From the NCBI RefSeq assembly GCF_014287895.1, contig NZ_JACOPP010000002.1:190749-254748 (forward strand): a stretch of DNA of 64,000 nucleotides, written 5' to 3'. The translations under genes and the position numbers were made by a program. The stretch comes from Lawsonibacter hominis. GTDB taxonomy: Bacteria > Bacillota > Clostridia > Oscillospirales > Oscillospiraceae. Below the pieces are notes generated by a model, which was not told the DNA's origin, ran no database searches, and saw only the letters and a program-made list of their open reading frames with translations. Shown here piece by piece: positions 57,712 through 64,000 of the stretch; positions within the stretch are counted from its first letter, which is position 1; each line of letters opens with the position of its first letter.

Positions 57712-58313
57712 AGCTTTTTTAAAAAAGTCCTGCGGTGGATGGGACAGGGGCCGTATTTCCGCAGCAGCTCATAATGACGGCGGGTTGGGTAGCCTTTATG
57801 GCGCTCAAACTCATATTCCGGATAGCGCCGGGCCATCTCCTCCATATAGCGGTCCCGGCTGACCTTGGCCAGGATCGAGGCCGCAGCGATGGAGGCCGAC
57901 AGGCTGTCTCCCTTTACAATCGCGCGGTGGGGCGTGGTGATCGCCGCCGCCCTGCCGCGATCCCGGTTTCCGTCGATCAGGGCAAAGTCTGCGGCCGGGG
58001 CAAGCCCGTCGATGGCCCGCTGCATGGCCAGTATCCGGGCGCTGAGGATATCGGTCTCGTCGATCTCCCGTTCATCCGCCCAGGCCACCGCCCAGGCCGA
58101 CGCCTGTTCCCGGATGCGGTCAAAGAGGCGTTCCCGGCGCTTTGGGCTTACCTGCTTGGAGTCGTTGAGTCCCTCCAGCTTCCATTCCGGCGGCAGGATC
58201 ACCGCCGCGGCATAGACCGCGCCGGCCAGAGGGCCGGCCCCGGCCTCATCCACACCGCAGACCAGCGCTGCGCCTTCCGCCCAGCAGGCCCGTTCCGGTT
58301 CCCACAGATCCAT
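57708..58313 (-). CDS. rnhB: Ribonuclease HII
   Basis: A 201-residue enzyme that removes ribonucleotides from DNA. The N-terminal CGVDEAGAGPLAGAVYAAAV holds the first Asp-Glu metal ligands, where the usual Arg in DEAGRGP is Ala here. Further acidic residues are in DGNRD and SIAAASILAKVSRD. The Arg-to-Ala change in the GRG motif is unusual because that motif senses the ribonucleotide 2'-OH; the Gly residues remain. It starts 10 bases after rbgA. Confidence 0.95.
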   Translation of the reverse strand: MDLWEPERACWAEGAALVCGVDEAGAGPLAGAVYAAAVILPPEWKLEGLNDSKQVSPKRRERLFDRIREQASAWAVAWADEREIDETDILSARILAMQRAIDGLAPAADFALIDGNRDRGRAAAITTPHRAIVKGDSLSASIAAASILAKVSRDRYMEEMARRYPEYEFERHKGYPTRRHYELLRKYGPCPIHRRTFLKKL

Positions 58314-58323
58314 CGCGTCTCCC

Positions 58324-59178
58324 TCACTCCACCGGCGGAAGTTCCAGCGTAATATTTCCTAACGTTCCAGACCGGTATTCGTCCAGCAGTACCTTGGCCA
58401 TGCGCTCCGTATCCACCTCGCCGCCGGAGATGAGGAAGCCACGCTTACGGCCGCAGGCTTCCAACAGCTCCCACCCCTGCCCGGACAGGTCCGCCGGGAT
58501 CTGATACCGCTGCTCCAGCGCATTGGGGTAGCGTGCCGCCAACAGCTCCAGCAGGCGGCAGGCCAGTGTTTCCGCGTCCATGACCTCGTCCTTCACCGCA
58601 CCGGTAAAGGCCAGGTGCAGCCCGGTGGCCTCATCCTCGAACTTCGGCCACAGGATTCCGGGAGTATCCAACAGATCCAGTCCCGCATCCACGCTGACCC
58701 ACTGCCTGCCCCGGGTGACGCCGGGCCGGTTCCCCGCCTTGGCGGATTTCCGCTTTGCCACCTGATTGATGAAGGTGGACTTGCCCACGTTGGGTACCCC
58801 CACTACCATCACCCGGATGGGGCGGCCTACCATCCCTTTGGCCTTCCACTGCTCCAGCTTCTCTTTCATTGCATTTTTTATGGTAATGGAAAACTGGTTG
58901 ACACCCTTTCCATCCCTGGCGTTGGTCTCCAGTACCGCCCATCCCCGCTCCCGAAACCAGGCGCACCAGGCCCTCGTCCCCGCAGGATCGGCCTGATCGG
59001 CCCGATTGAGTACGATCAGGCGGGGCTTCTCCCCCACCAGCTCGTCCAGATCCGGGTTCCGGCTGGAGACGGGGATGCGTGCATCAATGACCTCGGCCAC
59101 CAGATCCACCAGCTTCAGGTCTGCCTGGATCTGCCGCCGGGTCTTGGTCATATGGCCGGGATACCATTGGATGTTCAT
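58324..59178 (-). CDS. rbgA: Ribosome biogenesis GTPase YlqF/RbgA
   Basis: A 284-residue circularly permuted GTPase for late 50S assembly. It starts MNIQWYPGHMTKTRR, has the G4-like LNRADQAD (about residue 58) before G1 GVPNVGKSTFINQ (about residue 125), and G3 DTPGILWP. The C-terminal RNA-binding domain follows. The start at 59178 follows AAAGGAGGCTGG. rbgA-rnhB-yraN is the standard gene order. Confidence 0.96.
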   Translation of the reverse strand: MNIQWYPGHMTKTRRQIQADLKLVDLVAEVIDARIPVSSRNPDLDELVGEKPRLIVLNRADQADPAGTRAWCAWFRERGWAVLETNARDGKGVNQFSITIKNAMKEKLEQWKAKGMVGRPIRVMVVGVPNVGKSTFINQVAKRKSAKAGNRPGVTRGRQWVSVDAGLDLLDTPGILWPKFEDEATGLHLAFTGAVKDEVMDAETLACRLLELLAARYPNALEQRYQIPADLSGQGWELLEACGRKRGFLISGGEVDTERMAKVLLDEYRSGTLGNITLELPPVE

Positions 59179-59247
59179 GCTCCAGCCTCCTTTTTTGCTA
59201 ATTTTAATATTATACACAATATCTGGTGGTTTGAAAAGGGGGAGAAC

Positions 59248-59283
59248 AGCAAAAAAGCGGGGGCCTCCCCCCGCTTTTTTGCT
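59248..59283 (-). terminator. Terminator after the amidohydrolase gene
   Basis: A 16-bp stem (AGCAAAAAAGCGGGGG) with a 4-base loop has T-rich ends on both strands. It lies 10 bases beyond the amidohydrolase stop. Confidence 0.82.
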
Positions 59284-59292
59284 GTAATATCC

Positions 59293-61287
59293 TTATTTGA
59301 GCCAACCGATGGAGACGCACCGGCTGTCGCCGTACCAGGTCACGTTCCGGCCCAGGCCCTCGAACAGGGCGCGTACCGCCACATAATCCACGCCGTCTAC
59401 GGTCTTGACGGGCAGCTTGATGGACTTGCCGTTCAGGGTGACCAGCATGCTGGCGCCGTCGGCGCGCTTCTCCGCGCTGATGCCGTTGATCACATCGTTG
59501 AGCGGCACATAGATCTTGCCCGGCTCTACGATCAGCTCGCTGTTAAAGGTCAGGGGCAGGCCATTCCACATGATGGTGGGAACAGAGGTATCCTTCTGAT
59601 AGACCACTTCGCCGCCGGAGACGGTCAGCAGCGCCTGGATGTCCTTGATATCCTCCTCCGGGCAGGTCATGTAGTCCCGGTCGATGACCACGAAGTCGGC
59701 CAGCTTGCCAACCTCCAGGGAGCCCTTGAGGTCCTCGTTGAACTCACCGTAGGCGGGCCAGTTCGTATAGGAGCGCAGGGCCTCCTCGCGGGTCATGCAC
59801 TGCTCGGGGTGCCAGCCCTCGGGGGGCTCGCCCAGGCGGCTCTTGCGGGTCACCGCCGCATAGAGGCTGTGATAGGGGTTGACCAGTTCCACCGGGGCGT
59901 CCGTTCCGTTGATGATAATGCTGCCGCTGTCGATGATGGTCCGCCAGGCATAGGCGCCCTTGATGCGCTCGGTGCCGATGCGGTCCTCGGCCATCAGCAT
60001 GTCAGAGGTGGCGTGGGTGGTCTGCATGGAGGGCAGAACCCCCATATTGATGGCCCGCTGGATGTCGTCCAGGGTCAGGATCTGGAAATGCTCGATCCGC
60101 AGGCGGTGGTCCTCTCTGGGGTTCTCCGCCAAGACCTTTTCATAGCAGTCCAGAAGCTGGTGGTTGGCCGCGTCGCCGATGGCGTGGCTGCCCATCTGGT
60201 AGCCGTTCTCATAGGCCAGCTTCACCAGAGCATACATCTCGTCATCGGTATAGCGGTTGTTGCCGGTATGACCGGCCCGGTCGCTGTAATCCTCCAGCAT
60301 GGCGGCGGAGCGGGCACCCAGAGAGCCGTCGCTGAACAGCTTGACCGCCCGCACGTCCATGTGGTTGTTGTACAGGCCGCCCTGAGGCGCGGTGGTGCGC
60401 AGGTAGTCGGCCTGCTCGCCCTCTGTGGAGGACAGGGACATCAGCAGATAGGAGCGCAGTTTGAGCTGTCCGCTCTCGTACAGCGGCCTGTAAACCTCGT
60501 TCAGGTACTCCACGGAGGTACCGGCGTTCATGGCAGAGGTCAGGCCGTAGGAGAACAGCTGCTCCTGGGCCATCAGCAGGGCATCCTTCTTCTGCTGGAT
60601 AGTGAAATCGGGGATCAGGCCGCTGATGGGGTACATGGCGGTATCAGTCACGCAGCCCAGCAGCTCGCCGCTGTCCGTCTTCAGGTATTCGCCGCCCTGG
60701 GGATTGGGGGTGTCCTTGGTGATGCCGGCCAGCTCAAAGGCCATGGAGTTGACCCAGCACATATGGCCGTCTGCCCGGCTCAGGTAGACCGGGTTGTTGG
60801 GGGCCACTGCGTCCAGGTCCTCCTTGGTGGGATAGTCGGTGTTCTCCCACACGGTGTTCAGCCAGCCGCTGCCCTGGATCCACTCGCCGGGCTGGGCCTT
60901 CTCAGCCTCCGCCTTCACGGCCGCCAGGATGACGTCCTTCGGCTTCCAGAAGGCGTCGATAACCAGCATGTCCTCTCCCAGGCCGTTGATGTGCATATGG
61001 CCCTCGATCAGGCCGGGAATGACAGTCTTGCCGCCCAGATCCACGACCTTGGTATTCGCGCCGATGTAAGCCTCCACACCGGCCTCGTCCCCCACATAGA
61101 CCAGGCGGTCGCCCTGGATTGCCAATGCGGTGGCAATGGAAAACTCTTCATCTACAGTATAAATTTTGCCGTTGCGATAGACACTGTCGGCGGCCTGCGT
61201 CCCGGCCGCCATCGCAGGGAGCATGGAGAGAAGCATTGTGAGAGTCAAGAGCATTGCCAGAATCCTGCCGAAACGTTTGCGTGACAT
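59293..61287 (-). CDS. Exported YtcJ-type amidohydrolase with C-terminal stalk-like domain
   Basis: A 664-residue protein. A signal peptide (residues 1 to about 32, LAMLLTLTMLLSMLPAMAAG) leads into an amidohydrolase-3 (YtcJ-like) domain with IPGLIEGHMHING (HxH) and MGSHAIGDAANHQLL metal-site motifs and AYAWRTIIDSG ... GTDAPVE near residue 450. About residues 560-664 form a copper amine oxidase N-terminal-like domain (SELIVEPGKIYVPLNDVING ... DYVAVRALFEGLGRNVTW), a module often found in clostridial exported proteins. The substrate is unknown; an extracellular or wall-bound amide hydrolase is inferred. Confidence 0.9.
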   Translation of the reverse strand: MSRKRFGRILAMLLTLTMLLSMLPAMAAGTQAADSVYRNGKIYTVDEEFSIATALAIQGDRLVYVGDEAGVEAYIGANTKVVDLGGKTVIPGLIEGHMHINGLGEDMLVIDAFWKPKDVILAAVKAEAEKAQPGEWIQGSGWLNTVWENTDYPTKEDLDAVAPNNPVYLSRADGHMCWVNSMAFELAGITKDTPNPQGGEYLKTDSGELLGCVTDTAMYPISGLIPDFTIQQKKDALLMAQEQLFSYGLTSAMNAGTSVEYLNEVYRPLYESGQLKLRSYLLMSLSSTEGEQADYLRTTAPQGGLYNNHMDVRAVKLFSDGSLGARSAAMLEDYSDRAGHTGNNRYTDDEMYALVKLAYENGYQMGSHAIGDAANHQLLDCYEKVLAENPREDHRLRIEHFQILTLDDIQRAINMGVLPSMQTTHATSDMLMAEDRIGTERIKGAYAWRTIIDSGSIIINGTDAPVELVNPYHSLYAAVTRKSRLGEPPEGWHPEQCMTREEALRSYTNWPAYGEFNEDLKGSLEVGKLADFVVIDRDYMTCPEEDIKDIQALLTVSGGEVVYQKDTSVPTIMWNGLPLTFNSELIVEPGKIYVPLNDVINGISAEKRADGASMLVTLNGKSIKLPVKTVDGVDYVAVRALFEGLGRNVTWYGDSRCVSIGWLK

Positions 61288-61377
61288 GGTTGTTCCTCCC
61301 TTTATAATCTTCTTTCTGGTCTTCCTGGTCTGCGCGTGACTGACCCCAATCCTCCTTTCCTCTTGGTTAGTAACTAT

Positions 61378-61406
61378 AGCGTAACATCTTTCCGTTGTTT
61401 AGGCAA
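61378..61406 (-). promoter_or_regulatory. Probable promoter of the exported amidohydrolase gene
   Basis: On the minus strand TTGCCT and TACGCT are separated by 17 bases, about 90 bases upstream of the start. A TATAGT a few bases downstream is an alternative -10. The region is AT-rich and between two terminators. Confidence 0.5.
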
Positions 61407-61466
61407 GTATAACTTTAAATTTTTTTCAGTTTTCTCCCGCTGTTTTTGGTCACATTTACAATATAA

Positions 61467-61500
61467 CCAAAAAGGAGAGGCATATGCCTCTCCTTTTTGG
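61467..61500 (-). terminator. Terminator after rplS
   Basis: CCAAAAAGGAGAGGCAT is followed directly by its complement, ending in TTTTTGG on either strand. It lies 14 bases after the rplS stop. Confidence 0.85.
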
Positions 61501-61514
61501 GGGACGGATCTGTT

Positions 61515-61856
61515 TTAAATGCGCTCTTTGACCTTGGCGCTCTTGCCCATACGGTCCCGCAGATAGTACAGCTTGGCTCGGCGGACTTTGCCCTTGCGAA
61601 CGGTCTCGATCTTTTCGATCGTGGGCGCATGGATGGGGAAAACCTTCTCCACGCCGACGCCGTAAGACACGCGGCGGACCGTGATGGTCTCCTCGATGCC
61701 GCCGTGCTTCTTGGCGATAACGGTCCCCTCGAAGACCTGGATACGCTCGCGGTTGCCTTCCTTGACGCGGATGTGCACCCGAACGGTGTCGCCCACATTG
61801 GCCGCGGGGGGCGCTTCCTTCTGATACTTGCTGCTGAATGCCTGCATGAGATCCAT
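61515..61856 (-). CDS. rplS: 50S ribosomal protein L19
   Basis: A 113-residue ribosomal protein with conserved PPAANVGDTVRVHIRVKEGNRERIQVFEG, VRRVSYGVGVEKVFPIHAP and the C-terminal KVRRAKLYYLRDRMGKSAKVKE. It lies at the 30S-50S interface. It is a single-gene transcription unit with its own promoter, a GC-rich leader hairpin and a terminator. The usual trmD and rimM neighbours are not present here. Confidence 0.97.
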   Translation of the reverse strand: MDLMQAFSSKYQKEAPPAANVGDTVRVHIRVKEGNRERIQVFEGTVIAKKHGGIEETITVRRVSYGVGVEKVFPIHAPTIEKIETVRKGKVRRAKLYYLRDRMGKSAKVKERI

Positions 61857-61901
61857 AGTCGTTTCCTCCTAGTTTATAGGCGTTCATGCCGGCTCTTTCA
61901 C

Positions 61902-61921
61902 GCCGCCCGGTTCCGGGCGGC
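61902..61921 (-). promoter_or_regulatory. Leader hairpin ahead of rplS
   Basis: A 9-bp perfect stem GCCGCCCGG/CCGGGCGGC with a 2-base turn lies about 45 bases before the rplS start, within the transcribed leader. L19 leaders that fold into regulatory structures are known in Bacillus; whether this one matches that family cannot be decided by eye. Confidence 0.4.
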
Positions 61922-61956
61922 AGCCGCAGAGGACCACCCTTTATTGAGACCGTAAT

Positions 61957-61985
61957 AGTTTACCATACGGCGGATCGGATTGCAA
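61957..61985 (-). promoter_or_regulatory. Sigma-A promoter of rplS
   Basis: On the minus strand TTGCAA and TAAACT are separated by 17 bases, about 100 bases upstream of the start codon. This leaves room for a leader RNA of roughly 90 bases. Confidence 0.65.
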
Positions 61986-62113
61986 GCAGATTTTAAAGAG
62001 ATCGCAAGGAAAACGCCGCGCGATCCGGCAGGGGGCATTTGCAGAAGACCTTGCGTCCCGCCAAGGGGCCAACGATTCGGAACCGGCCACAGGCGCAATC
62101 GTGCGCTGCCGCT

Positions 62114-62725
62114 TCATCCCCTTGCCCGTGCGCCTCCTCTTCGCGCCGTCCAAGGCGAGAGCAGCAGCCACAAAGCCGTGATCAGCAGCGTCAGGTTCGC
62201 CTGTCCCCGCAGCGTCAGCAGCAGACTGCCCAGGGTCAGGGCCAGGGATACTGCAGACGAGGTCGCGGCCACGATCCGTTCCGCCTTCTCTTCCGTTTCC
62301 AGCAACGCCAGCAGGCACCACAAGCACCGCCCGCCGTCCAGCGGGGCCGCCGGCAGCAGATTAAAGCCGGCAAGCGCCAGATTGAGTCCGGCAAACAGAT
62401 AGGCCCTCTCGTCCCCTCCTCCTGCCATATGGACGGCGGCGCCGGCGCAGAGAAGGTTGGCTGCCGGACCGCCCAGGGCAGCCAGGAGCTGCCTGCCATA
62501 GCCCATCGGGTATCGAGCGGACAGCTTCAGCTCCGCGCCCACGCAGGTCAGCCGCAGCAGCGCCACCCGTCCGCCCAGGCAGCGGATCGCCAGCCCGTGC
62601 CCCAGCTCGTGGAGTGCGCAGGCCGCCGCGGCCCAGAACAGCAGATTCTCCGTATCCAGATAAAACAGCAGCGCCGCAACCAGCAGGAACCCGCCGCTGA
62701 TCTCCACATGCCTCCAGCGCAGCAT
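62114..62725 (-). CDS. spoIVFB: SpoIVFB-like M50 site-2 protease
   Basis: A 203-residue intramembrane metalloprotease with HELGHG in the second membrane segment (about residue 39), four or more further hydrophobic segments, and FNLLPAAPLDGGRCL (about residue 120) as the second metal motif. In Bacillus, SpoIVFB cleaves pro-sigma-K. Its partner gene for a SpoIVFA/M23-type protein ends two bases upstream, which supports the sporulation role. It lacks the C-terminal CBS domain found in some SpoIVFB proteins. Confidence 0.85.
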   Translation of the reverse strand: MLRWRHVEISGGFLLVAALLFYLDTENLLFWAAAACALHELGHGLAIRCLGGRVALLRLTCVGAELKLSARYPMGYGRQLLAALGGPAANLLCAGAAVHMAGGGDERAYLFAGLNLALAGFNLLPAAPLDGGRCLWCLLALLETEEKAERIVAATSSAVSLALTLGSLLLTLRGQANLTLLITALWLLLSPWTARRGGARARG

Positions 62726-62727
62726 GC

Positions 62728-63741
62728 TCAGGCCGGATTGATATAATAGGCCGGATTGAGCAACACGCCGTTGAGCTTCATCTCAAAATGGAGATGCGGC
62801 CCGGTGGAATTGCCCGTAGCGCCGGAGAGCGCCACCCGCTCTCCGGCCTTCACGGTCTGGCCCTGCTGTACCAGAAGCTCGCTGCAATGGGCATAAAAGG
62901 TGGTCAGTCCCCCCGTATGCCTCAGTTGGAGGTACTGGCCATAGATCTCGCTCTCCCCAATATAGTCCACCGTCCCGTCCGCAAACGCCAGCACATCCGT
63001 TCCGCTGTTCACCCCCAGATCCACGCCGTTGTGAAACTTCTCGCCTCCATCCACCGGGTGTTCCCTCCAGCCGAAATCAGAGGAGATCCACCCCAGTGCC
63101 GGGGTGACCGTCTCGGTCACCCCGAGTACCTTTAAATTGTATTTATCCATCGTCGCATTGTCCGGAAGCGCAGGGCCGTCATAGGCCATGTGCTCAACCG
63201 CCGGCTCCGGGGTGGGCGTTGGCTCCGGACTGGGGGAGGGCTGCATAGGCACCGGCTCTCCCGGCTCCGACTGTATTCCGCCGCCGTTCAGCCAGTGGGA
63301 TACCGGCGTGACACGCTGCGGATATCCGCTGAGAAAGGCATTCTGCGCCTGAAGCGTAGGCGCCTGCTCCAGCGTCAGTCCGCCGGAGACGGTCACCGTC
63401 CCGCCGCCAAACACATCTACCCACAACTCGCCCAGGGTATCCAATACCGGCTCCCCCTCTGAGATGGAGCGGCCCAAGCTGACAAAGGCAGCCCGGAAAT
63501 CCGTGTCCGAATGCAGCGTGCTCAAAAGCTGCTCCCGCACCGCCTCCACCTTATCCGGAAACACGCCCTTTCCAATGAAGACCACGAGGAACAGTACCAC
63601 GCAGACCACAAGCTGCAGTAACCTCCGTCTCTCTCGCGTGCCCAGTACCGTTTTTCCGCCGCTTTTCCGCCGGGATGCCGCTCTGCGTCCACGGCTCTGC
63701 TCCTGCCGCTTCTTTTCCCACTCCCGATAGGTCGTTTCCAT
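62728..63741 (-). CDS. spoIVFA: M23-domain membrane protein, SpoIVFA-like
   Basis: A 337-residue protein. A basic cytoplasmic N-terminus (KKRQEQSRGRRAASRRK) and one membrane segment (about residues 42-58) are followed by a spacer, a Pro-rich linker (MQPSPSPEPTPTPEPAVEH, about residue 165) and a C-terminal LytM/M23 domain. The zinc ligands appear intact: HNGVDLG and HLHFE. In Bacillus, SpoIVFA holds SpoIVFB and carries a LytM-like domain; here an active peptidase is possible. The start follows GAAGGGAAGGG. The adjacent M50 gene makes the pairing convincing. Confidence 0.85.
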   Translation of the reverse strand: METTYREWEKKRQEQSRGRRAASRRKSGGKTVLGTRERRRLLQLVVCVVLFLVVFIGKGVFPDKVEAVREQLLSTLHSDTDFRAAFVSLGRSISEGEPVLDTLGELWVDVFGGGTVTVSGGLTLEQAPTLQAQNAFLSGYPQRVTPVSHWLNGGGIQSEPGEPVPMQPSPSPEPTPTPEPAVEHMAYDGPALPDNATMDKYNLKVLGVTETVTPALGWISSDFGWREHPVDGGEKFHNGVDLGVNSGTDVLAFADGTVDYIGESEIYGQYLQLRHTGGLTTFYAHCSELLVQQGQTVKAGERVALSGATGNSTGPHLHFEMKLNGVLLNPAYYINPA

Positions 63742-63947
63742 ACCGGCGCCCTTCCCTTCTGTAACGCTTTTTGAGTTCAGGACATGTATATGCGGCCAAG
63801 CCGCCCGCTATACCATCGGTCTGCAGGAAATCGCTCCTCCGTCGCTCCAAACAAAAGAAGCGGCCCAAAGCGGCCTTGTCATGAACTGCCCCAGGTTGTG
63901 CGGACCGTACAAAAAGGGACCCTGGCAGGAACTATTGAGTGTTATGT
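63742..63947 (-). other. Intergenic region upstream of the SpoIVFA-like gene, with inverted repeats
   Basis: No convincing gene is seen in these 206 bases. Minus-strand sequence holds at least two hairpins: GCGGC-TTG-GCCGC near 63795 and GCGGCC/GGCCGC with a CAAA-type loop near 63862. It could be a long 5' UTR or a small RNA. I cannot find a confident promoter. Confidence 0.4.
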
Positions 63948-63977
63948 GGAGAGGCGACGCGCAAGCGGCGCCTCTCC
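63948..63977 (-). terminator. Terminator of a gene beyond the right edge
   Basis: GGAGAGGCG-A-CGC / GCG-G-CGCCTCTCC forms a 12-bp stem with one mismatch and a GCAA loop. On the minus strand it would end a transcription unit entering from beyond base 64000. The last 23 bases show nothing that can be assigned. Confidence 0.55.
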
Positions 63978-64000
63978 AGTCTTTAGCTGAATGTGCTCAT

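Noticed and set aside
1..64000. CRISPR array, prophage or conjugative element
   Set aside because: No regularly spaced repeats, no phage structural or integrase genes; the only mobile element found is the IS200-type copy at 3265-4005.

Overview
The window looks like part of the chromosome of a high-GC, endospore-forming, anaerobic Clostridia member, most likely an Oscillospiraceae-type gut bacterium. The evidence is a complete spoIIIA operon, ytfJ, a ylmC/ymxH-type gene, a SpoIVFA/SpoIVFB-like pair, an IspH-ribosomal protein S1 fusion, the order tig-clpP-clpX-lon-engB, and a selenium/molybdenum-hydroxylase-style gene set. No tRNA, rRNA, phage or CRISPR array is visible. Genus assignment is inference.

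Layout. 1-3145: a DUF5685 gene cut by the window edge, an RseC-family gene, and cdaR(ybbR)-cdaA for cyclic di-AMP synthesis behind a clear sigma-A promoter. 3265-4005: one IS200/IS605-type element with matching subterminal hairpins and an RBS-masking inverted repeat ahead of tnpA. 4071-16718: a 12-gene minus-strand catabolic cluster. In transcription order it encodes a GNAT-like protein, a thiolase-fold protein lacking the usual nucleophilic Cys, a DUF35 Zn-ribbon/OB protein, the DUF2877-FdrA-DUF1116 carbamoyltransferase set, a cyclase-family hydrolase, a small membrane protein, a three-subunit molybdenum hydroxylase and a UraA-like permease. A PucR-family regulator diverges from it (16923-18539). 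18594-20206: a class-V aminotransferase and a DUF3343 protein, markers of selenium/molybdenum-hydroxylase biology, followed by a probable structured RNA.

20207-29968: isoprenoid genes ispF-ispD, carD, then an operon murR-baiN type-cmk-plsC-ispH/rpsA, an rluB-type pseudouridine synthase, dacF and ytfJ. 30133-35772: DUF2953, scpB, scpA, an M50 protease, a tyrosine phosphatase and glmS. 35860-45572: ylmC, an AEC transporter, an Asp23 protein, spoIIIAH to spoIIIAA, and ftsK/spoIIIE. 45647-54087: uppP, a FAH-family hydrolase, engB, lon, clpX, clpP and tig. 54206-63741: a phosphoesterase, thrC, a dipeptidase, yraN, rnhB, rbgA, an exported amidohydrolase, rplS and the SpoIVFB/SpoIVFA-like pair.

Most of the window is housekeeping. 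The part that does not match a pathway I can name is the 4071-18539 catabolic cluster. My reading is uptake of a nucleobase-like ring, hydroxylation by a molybdenum (possibly Se-dependent) enzyme, ring opening by the cyclase-family hydrolase, carbamoyl transfer to phosphate by the FdrA set, and C-C chemistry on a CoA thioester by the thiolase-fold/DUF35 pair. Each family assignment is well supported; the combined pathway is inference.
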